DNA from: Paenibacillus cremeus
GTDB lineage: Bacteria; Bacillota; Bacilli; Paenibacillales; NBRC-103111
NCBI RefSeq assembly: GCF_007786445.1
Contig: NZ_VNJI01000003.1
Span: 179,230-243,229 of the forward strand
Direction: 5' to 3'
DNA: 64,000 bases
Shown: in pieces, positions 17,723 through 26,111 of the stretch
How the letters are laid out: the number at the start of each line of letters is the position of its first letter
Numbering within the stretch: position 1 is the first letter of the stretch
Translations under genes and position numbers: made by a program
The notes under the pieces: model-generated
Told to the model about the DNA's origin: nothing
Seen by the model: only the letters and a program-made list of their open reading frames with translations
The model's database searches: none

Positions 17723-18568
17723 ATGCCGCTGAACAGACGGTTTTCCGCTTCGCTCATCACTCACACGATGATCGGTATCATTGCCGTGTTAATGCTGTAT
17801 CCGATCATTTGGCTGGCGGTCAGCTCACTGAAGCCTAATACGGAGATTTTCTCCACTGCCTACAGCTTAATCCCCAGTAAGCTTGAATTTAAAAATTACA
17901 GCAGCGGCTGGAAGGGCTTTGCCGGGAACACGTTCAGCACGTTCTTCAAGAATTCGTTCACCCTCGTGATTTGGTCCACCATCGGGGCGGTTTGCTCTTC
18001 CGCGCTAGTCGCTTATGGTCTGGCACGGATTCCGTTCCGCGGCCGCTCCTTCTGGTTCGGCTGCGTTATGATGGTGCTGATGCTGCCGCACGACGTGACG
18101 GTTATACCGCAATACGTCATGTTCTCCAAGCTTGAATGGCTTTCTTCATTCAAGCCCATCATTGTACCCGCTTTTTTCGGGATGCCGTTCTTCATCTTCC
18201 TGATCATGCAGTTCATTCGCACGATTCCGCCGGAGATGGACGAGGCCGCCAAGATGGACGGCTGCAGTAAATATTCCATCTTCTTTCGCATCATCGTTCC
18301 TTTGATCATTCCGGCGCTCGTAACCTCTGCGATCTTCTCCTTCTACTGGAGATGGGACGACTTCATCAATCCGCTTCTGTACTTGAATCAGCCGAAGCTG
18401 TATCCGGTATCGCTGGCATTGAAGCTTTTTCTAGATGGCGACTCGCTGAACAACTGGGGGGGCATGTTCGCGATGTCCACGTTGTCGCTCGTGCCAATTG
18501 TCGTAGTGTTCTTCGCTTTCCAACGGTTTATCGTTGAAGGCATTAGCACCAGCGGCTTGAAGGGGTAG
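17723..18568 (+). CDS. ABC sugar transporter permease, MalG type
   Basis: A 281-residue permease with about six membrane segments. Its EAA motif is [20 protein letters not shown] followed by VPLIIPAL. The frame is open from 17648, but ATG 17723 is chosen because GAAAGGGG lies just upstream and the hydrophobic family sequence ([20 protein letters not shown]) begins there. It completes the binding-protein/permease/permease set. A hairpin follows at 18623. Confidence 0.92.
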   Translation: MPLNRRFSASLITHTMIGIIAVLMLYPIIWLAVSSLKPNTEIFSTAYSLIPSKLEFKNYSSGWKGFAGNTFSTFFKNSFTLVIWSTIGAVCSSALVAYGLARIPFRGRSFWFGCVMMVLMLPHDVTVIPQYVMFSKLEWLSSFKPIIVPAFFGMPFFIFLIMQFIRTIPPEMDEAAKMDGCSKYSIFFRIIVPLIIPALVTSAIFSFYWRWDDFINPLLYLNQPKLYPVSLALKLFLDGDSLNNWGGMFAMSTLSLVPIVVVFFAFQRFIVEGISTSGLKG

Positions 18569-18622
18569 AGCATAGAAACAATTGACAGAATTTTCTACCG
18601 ATGGTATGGTGAAGCTATCCAA

Positions 18623-18660
18623 AAGACATTCCGTTTTAACAAGCGGAGTGTCTTCTGTAT
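18623..18660 (+). terminator. Probable terminator of the ABC transporter operon
   Basis: AAGACATTCCG pairs with CGGAGTGTCTT around TTTTAACAAG. The T-tract is weak (CTGTATTTC), so termination may be partial. Confidence 0.55.
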
Positions 18661-18716
18661 TTCTGAGGGGAATTTACATTAAATGTATCTGGTTCCCAGT
18701 GGAGGAGGTGAGTGAC

Positions 18717-18734
18717 ATGTGCTACTGCAGCTAG
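18717..18734 (+). CDS. Five-residue leader-like ORF (MCYCS)
   Basis: ATG TGC TAC TGC AGC TAG reads MCYCS. It is preceded by GGAGGAGGTGAG, a near-perfect Shine-Dalgarno, 4-5 bases before the ATG, which is strong evidence that a ribosome could start here. Two of its five residues are Cys. In bacteria, very short Cys-rich ORFs can act as cysteine-responsive leader peptides, and a sulfatase gene lies downstream. This role is inference, and the ORF may be chance. Confidence 0.3.
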   Translation: MCYCS

Positions 18735-18763
18735 AGACAACTTGAAAACGAGGTGATCTTAGC

Positions 18764-18910
18764 TTGAAGTCAAGCGTTGAGGTATTTTTTTGGCTGGTGT
18801 CAGTAATATCTACGATGTGTATTTGCATCTTGTTGGTTTATTCATTAATCAAAATTATTAATTCCAAGGGTTACTTTTTAAGTCTTTCTATTTTAGCAGG
18901 AGGAATGTAA
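18764..18910 (+). CDS. Small single-pass membrane protein, hypothetical
   Basis: A 48-residue ORF from TTG 18764, preceded by GAGGTGATC at about 8 bases. It begins LKSSVEVFFW, then a strongly hydrophobic stretch (about residues 8-27, LVSVISTMCICILLVYSL), then KIINSKGYF. It ends in ILAGGM with its stop touching the ATG of the next tiny ORF at 18911, a coupling-like arrangement. I do not recognise a family. Ribosome sites on three successive small ORFs make coding more plausible than chance, but the start is non-ATG and it is short. Confidence 0.4.
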   Translation: MKSSVEVFFWLVSVISTMCICILLVYSLIKIINSKGYFLSLSILAGGM

Positions 18911-18973
18911 ATGAGACACATGAATCCATGTTGCAATCCGATTACTCGGGGGAACATCTACGACGAGCCATAG
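18911..18973 (+). CDS. 20-residue Cys-Cys peptide ORF, hypothetical
   Basis: MRHMNPCCNPITRGNIYDEP is preceded by AGCAGGAGGAATGTAA, an excellent Shine-Dalgarno 8 bases upstream, and starts immediately after the stop of the 48-residue membrane ORF. The CCNP core and charged tail could suit a small secreted or modified peptide, but no leader sequence or modification enzyme is adjacent. The function is unknown. Confidence 0.4.
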   Translation: MRHMNPCCNPITRGNIYDEP

Positions 18974-19035
18974 TAATTTAAAGCTTAAAGATTTAGGCAA
19001 CCAGTCTGGACTAGTCACCTTTCTGCTTGATTAAC

Positions 19036-19076
19036 AGCCGAGCTGAGTTTCTCATAAATGAGTTGCTCGGCTCGTC
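19036..19076 (+). terminator. Stable stem-loop between the small ORFs and the second sulfatase
   Basis: AGCCGAGC pairs with GCTCGGCT, enclosing CTCATAAATGAG, itself an inverted repeat. Only CGTCCTTG follows, so there is no proper T-tract. It may be a terminator, attenuator or mRNA-stability element. Confidence 0.45.
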
Positions 19077-19178
19077 CTTGTGGTATGAAACCAAGGCAAA
19101 ATGTTTTTGAAAGGATATCCCTAGCAATTATTAGATTGGATCGTTGCCTCAACACATAAATAAGTAGGGGGATTTGTA

Positions 19179-20639
19179 ATGTCTGATAAAAAAACGAATA
19201 TTTTATTCATCATGGCCGACCAGCATCGTTACGACTGTTTGGGGGCTTATGGAAACAAGGATATACAGACACCGAATCTGGACGGGCTCGCACAGGACGG
19301 TGTAACCTATGAGAACCATTTTTGCAATGCACCGTCTTGCACCCCTTCCCGGTATTCCAGTTTGACCGGCTTATACCCGCACCAGCATTTGGGCTGGTCC
19401 AACCTGTGCACTGTTCAACCGGGCTTGGACACTTATCCAAAAGCACTAAAACGAGCCGGTTATACTACAAAAGCAATAGGCAAAATGCATTTGACGCCAA
19501 CTTACCAGGATGTCGGCTTCATGAGCATGGAGCTTGCCGAGCAGAACGGCGATGGCAGGTTCGAAGACGATTATCACCGTTATCTCCAGGAGCGGGATCT
19601 TGTCGACCATGTAGATTTATTGGATCAGGTCAATGAATACCGCGTTCAAGCTTACAGCCATTATTGGGAGTCCCGGGGGGCGATGGTGTCGGATTTGCCA
19701 GAGGAGCATCATTCTACAGCATGGATCGGCCGCAAAGGTCTACAGGAAGTGCAAGAGTGGAAGGATGAAGGAAATCTATTGTTTTTGAGCTTCGTAAAAC
19801 CGCATCATCCCTTCGATCCACCGGCTCCATGGAGTGACATGTACGCTCCGGAGGGTCTGTCCCTATTGCCTGGATGGAAAGAGAGCTGCATTGCACGAGA
19901 CCTACAAATGCATCCCGGCTTTTTTCCGCATGAGCAGCTTACTGAGGAGCAGCTTCGGCAATGTATGGCTTATTATTATGCCTCCATCTCTCATATTGAC
20001 CACTATATTGGGCAAATCCTGCAATTGCTGAAGGATAAAGGGCTTTATGATAATACTTTAATCATTTACACCAGCGATCACGGTGAATATATGGGATTCC
20101 ATCATCTGCTGCTGAAACAGAATTATATGTACGACCCGCTCGTAAAAGTGCCACTAATCGTTAAATATCCGGGGCAGAGCATGGCGGGGGAACGCAACGC
20201 CGAGCTGAGCAGCAGTATCGATATTGGCATTACCTTGATTCAGGCTGCCGGACTACAACCGGGAGTAGACATGCCGGGGCGCAGTCTTGCGGGTTCCGGA
20301 GATCAGCGCGATTTTGTTTTTGCCGAGAATGCAAGAGGCAATCAGTACATGGTGCGATCCCGGGAGTACAAGCTGATTCTTTGTAAGGACGACGTGAAAT
20401 CGGTATTTTTCGATTTGCGTAACGATCCTCTGGAATTTAACAATCTATACGGAGATCCGATGTATCAGGAGGAAATTGTGCGGCATCGGAACGCGCTGCA
20501 GCAAATGATTCTTTTCGACGCTCCATCGCCAGTATTTCTGTTTGAAGATGCCAAGCGGATTGATACGCCTAACGCAGCGTTGAAAGAAGATTTTAAGATC
20601 AACTTTGCAAATTGGGTAAGGAGAAAAATGGAGCTCTAA
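19179..20639 (+). CDS. Cys-type sulfatase
   Basis: A 486-residue type I sulfatase. The canonical signature CTPSRYSSLTG places Cys54 as the formylglycine precursor. IMADQHRYDCLG near the N-terminus and YTSDHGEYMG near 300 carry the metal-binding Asp and His residues, and KPHHPFDPP is typical of the active-site lid. No signal peptide is seen, so it is predicted to be cytoplasmic. It shares the family of the gene at 13658 but is clearly divergent, suggesting a different sulfate position or sugar. AGGGGG precedes the ATG. It is separated from the ABC genes by a 600-base region with tiny ORFs. Confidence 0.93.
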   Translation: MSDKKTNILFIMADQHRYDCLGAYGNKDIQTPNLDGLAQDGVTYENHFCNAPSCTPSRYSSLTGLYPHQHLGWSNLCTVQPGLDTYPKALKRAGYTTKAIGKMHLTPTYQDVGFMSMELAEQNGDGRFEDDYHRYLQERDLVDHVDLLDQVNEYRVQAYSHYWESRGAMVSDLPEEHHSTAWIGRKGLQEVQEWKDEGNLLFLSFVKPHHPFDPPAPWSDMYAPEGLSLLPGWKESCIARDLQMHPGFFPHEQLTEEQLRQCMAYYYASISHIDHYIGQILQLLKDKGLYDNTLIIYTSDHGEYMGFHHLLLKQNYMYDPLVKVPLIVKYPGQSMAGERNAELSSSIDIGITLIQAAGLQPGVDMPGRSLAGSGDQRDFVFAENARGNQYMVRSREYKLILCKDDVKSVFFDLRNDPLEFNNLYGDPMYQEEIVRHRNALQQMILFDAPSPVFLFEDAKRIDTPNAALKEDFKINFANWVRRKMEL

Positions 20640-20738
20640 TATGAAATGCACGTGCGGCGTGAAACCGGAGGGACTGCTTGCTCGCGGAGCTGCCCCAAGA
20701 CAGCTCCTATTTGAAATCATTGGAGCTTATAACGCCTG

Positions 20739-21224
20739 TTAACACAAAACTATAATTCTATAGGGTGTGGTTTGGGCGGGGATACTTTTTGTGGTAGGCC
20801 CATAAATAACAATTAGATCTCGGTTTGCAGGAGGTCTTGAAAATTGCTGCCCATTTGTTAATACGATTTGAGTAAATGGAGTAATATTTAATCGTAATCG
20901 TCCATCACTACTCTCCAGCTCAGAATTAAAATAATCTACTTTTACATTCTGATAGGGGCTATTTTTTACCATGACAATTGCCTGATATTGTGGAGGATAA
21001 ATTAAAATAGCAGGTGCATTTCCGTCATAATATCCAGTCACTTGATCTCCTACTGACACCATTACATGGTCTACAAAATAAGTATTGGGTGACACCACGA
21101 AATTTACTAATGCTCCCAATCCGTTGTCTACAGATATTAATTTATAACATCCTTCACCATTTGGACCTGTAAAAAAATCATTAATCATAGTGATCGTCCC
21201 GTGAAAAGAATAAAATTTTGTCAT
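20739..21224 (-). CDS. Conserved-looking hypothetical protein, beta-rich
   Basis: A 161-residue protein without signal peptide or membrane segment. It is rich in alternating hydrophobic strands (NFVVSPNTYFVDH, VGDQVTGYYDG, PAILIYPPQYQAIVMV) and looks like a small beta barrel, possibly OB-like. GGAGGTATTG precedes the ATG. It is single, convergent with the second sulfatase gene, and close to a weak hairpin at 20687-20708. I do not recognise a named family and assign no function. Confidence 0.65.
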   Translation of the reverse strand: MTKFYSFHGTITMINDFFTGPNGEGCYKLISVDNGLGALVNFVVSPNTYFVDHVMVSVGDQVTGYYDGNAPAILIYPPQYQAIVMVKNSPYQNVKVDYFNSELESSDGRLRLNITPFTQIVLTNGQQFSRPPANRDLIVIYGPTTKSIPAQTTPYRIIVLC

Positions 21225-21442
21225 ACAATACCTCCGTTTGTTTGATAAAGATAATGCACTATTCGAAAAGTCAACCCTGTTTTACAGTATGTAGGTTAAT
21301 AACTATATGTGCAGTGCCTGATATCAAGCCGAAGCTGCCAGTTTAAAAAACCGAACATCCATTTGCATAAAGACGATCACGAAATGTAATATATAGATAT
21401 GAAGGTTGGTCAAAAATAAGCGAAAGGAGTTTTGATGAGGAT

Positions 21443-21895
21443 ATGACGGTATATATGTTCCCTTTCCTAATGTTCGATGGTAATGCCACTGAAGCGATTG
21501 CGTTTTACAAAGAGGCACTGGATGCAGAGCAGTTATTTATCTATCGATTGGGGGACCTACCAGGCAAAGTCCCGGAGCATAAGAAACATTTGGTGGCGCA
21601 CTCGGTACTCAAAATTGGTGAGACCAGCATCATGATATCAGATACGCTCCCTGGCATGTCTCATAGAATCGGGACCCAAGTCAGTGTCTGCATTAATACC
21701 GATGAACTTGAGAAGACGACTCAATTTTACGAAAATCTGAGGCGGGAGGGTCAAGTCGTGATGCCTCTGCAAGAAGTACCCTATGGTCCTGGAAGTGCCA
21801 TTGTCACAGATAAGTTCGGCATCTCCTTTTTGCTCACAACGATGAGAACGGAAGAAGCAGCCAAACGAGGTCATCAAATGGAAATGAAAAGATGA
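21443..21895 (+). CDS. VOC-family protein (PhnB/glyoxalase-like)
   Basis: A 150-residue protein of the vicinal-oxygen-chelate fold. Typical features are FLMFDGNATEAIAFYKEAL at the N-terminus, the HSVLKIGETSIMISD middle strand and YGPGSAIVTDKFGISF near the end. This subgroup (3-demethylubiquinone-9 3-methyltransferase-like / PhnB) is common in Bacillota and mostly of unknown substrate. AAAGGAG lies 14 bases before the ATG, which is long, and a short ATG at 21435 runs into a stop. A good terminator follows. Confidence 0.82.
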   Translation: MTVYMFPFLMFDGNATEAIAFYKEALDAEQLFIYRLGDLPGKVPEHKKHLVAHSVLKIGETSIMISDTLPGMSHRIGTQVSVCINTDELEKTTQFYENLRREGQVVMPLQEVPYGPGSAIVTDKFGISFLLTTMRTEEAAKRGHQMEMKR

Positions 21896-21900
21896 GTGGC

Positions 21901-21934
21901 GCCCCATAGCCCGTTGCTATGGGGAATTTTTTTG
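21901..21934 (+). terminator. Intrinsic terminator, member of a repeated terminator type
   Basis: CCCCATAGC, loop CCGTT, GCTATGGGG, then AATTTTTTT. Its loop and right flank resemble the terminator at 50444-50475. Confidence 0.88.
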
Positions 21935-22024
21935 TCATTAGGTCAGAGGGATTAGCGTTACTTATTTTCAAGTTATCGAATAAGGCGTAAGATAGGTGTA
22001 GTTCAAGAGGAGAGTGCATTATAC

Positions 22025-23347
22025 ATGTTACCTGCCCCCGCAAAGAGAGTCGCATCTATCGCCATTCCTGCAATCGGCGAAGCCTACTTACAGAGCCTTC
22101 TCGGTGTTGTTGACGCCTGGTTTATCGCTAGAATCGGGCTCGTCGCCGTGAACGCGGTCGGCGTGACGAATATTTACAGCCTTACATACATCGGTGTCTT
22201 CACTGCCGTTTCCACTGCTTTATCCGTGTTTCTATCACGTGCCGTGGGGGCCAAAGATTTCGAACGGGGACGTTCTGTTGTCTGGCACGGCTACGTGGTC
22301 GCCTTGGCGTTAGGTCTCATCCTGTCGTTAATATCCGTCTTTTTTTCGGTTCCACTCTTGCACACCATCGGGGCGTACGGAGAGCTTGAAGAAATCGCCT
22401 TGCCGTACTTTCAAGTTGTGCTCGGCATCTCCCCGCTCATCGCAATGTTTACCGCTCAATCAGCGGCGTTTCGCGCCACGGGGGATACCAAAACGCCTCT
22501 CAAAGTCGCTCTTGAAATGAACGTGCTTCACGTCGTACTAGATTACGTTCTAATTTTCGGCATCGGGTCGTTCCAAGGGATCGGCTTGGCTGGGGCGGCG
22601 TGGGCCATGGTTATCGCACGGCTGTACGCGATGCTTCGATTGTGGTGGAAATCCAGAAGCATGGAAGCGATCCGCTTGCACAAAGAGGAGTTTATATGGC
22701 AGCTGCCGCTTTTGACCGAAATGATTAAATTTGCCGTACCCGCTGCTGCTGAGCGGCTTTCCATGCGGCTTGGGCAGGTCATTTACTTTGGTCTTATAGT
22801 GCGAATGGGAATTAACGTCTATGCGGCACATACGATTGCTGGAACGCTGACGGTATTTGCCTCAACCGTCGGGGCGGGGTTTGCTACGTCCGCAAGCGTT
22901 ACTATCGGGCTGGCCATCGGCAGCAAGGACCTTGCTGCCGTGCAGTCGTACCGACGCTGGAGCTATATTCTGTCGGCTGCCTCGATGACCAGCATCACCG
23001 CGCTCATTTGCAGCTTCACGCCTTGGATCGGGCGGCTGTTTACGGATAACCAACAGGTTATCCAATTGCTGCTCATCGTGCTGGCCATCGACACCGTTTC
23101 ACAGCCGTTTTTAGCCTCCACACTAGTGGATACCTCCGCAATCCAAGCAGGCGGGAACAGCAAATATCCGATGATTGTGACAACAATCGGCATCTGGGGG
23201 ATCCGAACGCTCGGCGTATATGTTTTTGCTTGGAATATGGGGTGGGGATTGCCTGCCGTCTGGGCCAGCATTGCGGCCGATAACGCGTTGAGGGCAGTTT
23301 TGTTTGCAAGGTACCGAAAAAGACGAGGTGTGATGCTGCACAAATAG
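22025..23347 (+). CDS. MATE-family efflux transporter
   Basis: A 440-residue membrane protein with about twelve hydrophobic segments and the duplicated MATE layout. The N-lobe begins with VASIAIPAIGEAYLQSLLG and VDAWFIARIG, typical of the first helix and loop. The family exports cationic drugs or metabolites in exchange for Na+ or H+. AGAGGAGAGTG precedes the ATG at a usable distance. It stands alone, followed after about 70 bases by an antiporter gene that might be co-transcribed. The substrate is unknown. Confidence 0.9.
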   Translation: MLPAPAKRVASIAIPAIGEAYLQSLLGVVDAWFIARIGLVAVNAVGVTNIYSLTYIGVFTAVSTALSVFLSRAVGAKDFERGRSVVWHGYVVALALGLILSLISVFFSVPLLHTIGAYGELEEIALPYFQVVLGISPLIAMFTAQSAAFRATGDTKTPLKVALEMNVLHVVLDYVLIFGIGSFQGIGLAGAAWAMVIARLYAMLRLWWKSRSMEAIRLHKEEFIWQLPLLTEMIKFAVPAAAERLSMRLGQVIYFGLIVRMGINVYAAHTIAGTLTVFASTVGAGFATSASVTIGLAIGSKDLAAVQSYRRWSYILSAASMTSITALICSFTPWIGRLFTDNQQVIQLLLIVLAIDTVSQPFLASTLVDTSAIQAGGNSKYPMIVTTIGIWGIRTLGVYVFAWNMGWGLPAVWASIAADNALRAVLFARYRKRRGVMLHK

Positions 23348-23427
23348 AATGGTAGGTGTTATTTTCACATAATAAAAGTGATAATCACCAATTGGACTAG
23401 CATACCTTATAAAGAATGGGGGGACTC

Positions 23428-24621
23428 ATGATTATGGGGCATGGTGCGTTAATACCTCTTTTTTGGTTGTATCTATGTATATTTGGTGTGCAATTGCTAC
23501 TAAACAGAATGAAAACATTCCGTATCCCATCTATTTTGGCGTATTTAATATTAGGACTACTCCTTTCCTACTACGGTAAAGGCTTGTTTCATGAAGAGCA
23601 AATCAAGTGGTTGGACGGTCTGAGCGAGTTTGGACTTTATTATTTAATGTTCCTGTCGGGAATGGAGATCGATTTAAACTTACTACGCACCAATCAAGGG
23701 AAGAAGCTCTGGCAAACCCCTTTAATGTTCGGTTTTTTTGTTTTTTTGGGAACTGCGTTGTTGGCATTTCTGCTTGGGACTAGAATCCATCAAATTGACC
23801 CCGCTCTACATTCCTGGATGATTATGCTTATACTTTTAACCACTTCACTAGGAATTGTGATGCCGGTGCTCAAGGAAGCTGGTGTCATTCAAAGCGAGTA
23901 TGGGCAACTGCTTCTAACGTCTGCCATTCTAGCCGATCTCATAACCATGATCGTGCTCTCCATCATCGGAGGATCTTATCAAACTGGATTTACGTGGCAT
24001 CAGGCTTCCGTAGGGCTGCTTCTGCCATTATCCATCGTTATTTATCAAACCATCATCAGATTGAGGCAAACCTCACTCTGGAGACTGGAATTCCAAAAAA
24101 ATGCCGTTGCCCGATTGCAGGGGCTTCTTGCCATCCTTGGTCTATACGGTATTATCACCGACATGACAGGTTCAGAGGCTATTCTAGGGAGTTTTTTGGC
24201 CGGTTTTTTACTAGCAAGCTTTCGTCTTCATGATAACCATCCGTTTAAAGAACAGTTAGAAGGAATAGGATACGCCTTGATTATTCCTATATTTTTCGTT
24301 ATGGTCGGATTTCGTTTTAATGTCACGGAATTTATTCATTCCCCCCAATCCTTAAGATGGGTCCCGCTTCTTCTTTCTACGGCCTTTGTCGTTAAAGTCC
24401 TTCCAATGATGTGTCTCTCGCCAATCCTCGGAATGCGAAGGGCTCTAGCCGGAGGCTTCTTACTGTCAGCACGAATGACGTTAATTGTTGTTGCGGCATC
24501 CATCGGTATAAGACTCGGAGTGATAAACAAAGAGATTCAAGATGCTGTGATTGTGGTCGCCATAATTTCTTCTTTGTTATCTCCTCTCATCTTCTCTATG
24601 AACATGAAGAATCTTACCTAA
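23428..24621 (+). CDS. Cation:proton antiporter (CPA2 / KefB-like)
   Basis: About 397 residues with eleven to twelve hydrophobic segments. Characteristic parts are FRIPSILAYLILGLLLS, GLYYLMFLSGMEIDLN, which includes the conserved FLxGMEI region, and TSAILADLITMIVLSI with the transport-site Asp. No TrkA-N or other cytoplasmic domain follows, so it is the short form. The open frame starts at ATG 23416, but GGGGGG at 23418-23423 better serves ATG 23428 or 23434; I list 23428. It is followed by a strong terminator. Confidence 0.85.
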   Translation: MIMGHGALIPLFWLYLCIFGVQLLLNRMKTFRIPSILAYLILGLLLSYYGKGLFHEEQIKWLDGLSEFGLYYLMFLSGMEIDLNLLRTNQGKKLWQTPLMFGFFVFLGTALLAFLLGTRIHQIDPALHSWMIMLILLTTSLGIVMPVLKEAGVIQSEYGQLLLTSAILADLITMIVLSIIGGSYQTGFTWHQASVGLLLPLSIVIYQTIIRLRQTSLWRLEFQKNAVARLQGLLAILGLYGIITDMTGSEAILGSFLAGFLLASFRLHDNHPFKEQLEGIGYALIIPIFFVMVGFRFNVTEFIHSPQSLRWVPLLLSTAFVVKVLPMMCLSPILGMRRALAGGFLLSARMTLIVVAASIGIRLGVINKEIQDAVIVVAIISSLLSPLIFSMNMKNLT

Positions 24622-24639
24622 AACGTCTAGGCGGGCCTA

Positions 24640-24688
24640 AACAAGATACGCTGTCTCCCTAAAGAGAAGCTGTATCTTGTTTTTTTTC
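24640..24688 (+). terminator. Intrinsic terminator after the antiporter gene
   Basis: ACAAGATAC (24641-24649) pairs with GTATCTTGT (24672-24680), followed by eight T residues. I see nothing else of note in the rest of the 24621-24955 gap. Confidence 0.85.
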
Positions 24689-24954
24689 TACAGCGGAATA
24701 ACACGGTTATGCGGTGGAGAGCTGGCGGCACCGAATGGATCCTTTACATGGGTCTAATGACGCAAACACGCCATCGGTTGCTCGCAAACGTCTGGATGCC
24801 GTTTCGACCTACTCCATTCCACCTCATAATCATTAGAGAGCCACTTGGGGCTGCAGCATAAAATTTGAAAAGAAACAGTTTATAGTTCCCTTTGATTGAT
24901 TTACAATTTACTTCGAGATTTGTCGATGAGAATGTCAAGAGGAGGAGCTTTGAA

Positions 24955-25977
24955 ATGAAATGGAACCCGGACGAGTTTCTGGAACAGCTTTACAGCGAGC
25001 CCCGGCAGCTGTCGTTCCAAGCCGCATCGCAGGCGGAATGGGCGGAGTGGAGGGCGTCTCTAAAGGCCGAGCTTTTGAAAGCGTTGGTGCTGCCTACGCG
25101 TGATGCAGCACCGCTTGAGCCCGTAACGGTAGAAGCTGTCGATTGCGGAGAATACACAAGAGAGCTCATTCAACTGACGACAATGCCAAATTTGCAAATG
25201 CCGGCTTTCTTGCTGCTGCCCAAAAACGGAAAGGGGCCTTTCCCGGCTGTGCTCACCTGCCCCGGTTACGGCTACGGGAGCAAGGATCTGGGCGGCCTGC
25301 TGCCGGACGGCAGCATCCGTACGGAAGAACCCGGAATTTATAAGGATTATCCGGTAGCATTGGCGAAGCGCGGGTTCGCGGTGATCGTTCCCGAGCTGAT
25401 GGGCCTCGGCTACCGGAGGCTGAAGCAGGACGAGGACAAGCCGCCCAAGGAAAATTCCTGCTTCCGGCTGGCGACCAACCTGCTGATGGCCGGCCGGACG
25501 CTGGCCGGTTCGTGTGCATGAGATGATGCGCTGCATCGATTATTTGCTGTCCCGAGGCGATATCGCGCCGGATCGGATCGGATGCTTTGGCTTCTCGGGA
25601 GGCGCCTGGGTGTCCGCCTTGACGGCTGCTGTGGATGAGCGCATCCGCGCTTCTGTAATCAGCGGTTACACCAACACGTTCCAGGACAGCACGATGGGCA
25701 AGCCGCACTGCTCGGATAATTACATTCCCGGGTTGTACCAGTACGCCGACATGCCTGAAATCATCGGGCTCATTTCTCCTCGCCCGCTGCTAATTGAAAC
25801 AGGGGAAGGGGACCCGGGGTTCCCGCTGCACGGTGCGCTGAAAGCGTTGGAGCAGATGAAGGTTATTTATCGGATCGCGGAAGCGGAGCAACATCTTGAG
25901 CAGGATATTCACCCTGGCAAACACGAGGTGTCCGGGGTAAAGCATACGACTGGCTCGCGGTAAAGCTGAGCGGCTAA
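24955..25977 (+). pseudogene. Acetyl-xylan-esterase/dienelactone-hydrolase-like gene with two frameshifts
   Basis: AGGAGGAGC precedes ATG 24955 (MKWNPDEFLEQLY). The first frame covers the lid and the oxyanion region (PAVLTCPGYGYGSKD) to about 25505, then runs into TGA. The second frame resumes with VHEMMRCIDYLLSRGD, the nucleophile elbow GCFGFSGGAW, PRPLLIETGEGDP with the acid, and GKHEVSG with the His region. A further one-base shift near 25934-25936 restores KAYDWLAVKLSG before TAA 25975-25977. All catalytic parts exist, so the decay is recent or the indels are sequence errors. Intact relatives deacetylate plant polysaccharides. Confidence 0.8.
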
Positions 25978-26111
25978 TGGTCTGCGATAACACAATGACG
26001 ACGGGAAAGCTGGAATATTGTTCCTCCTTAATACTCTGGATGATGTTGTGTTGTCACAAACGGATTCTGTTAATCGTCATGTATGCATTAAACCGAAAAG
26101 GAATGATATAC

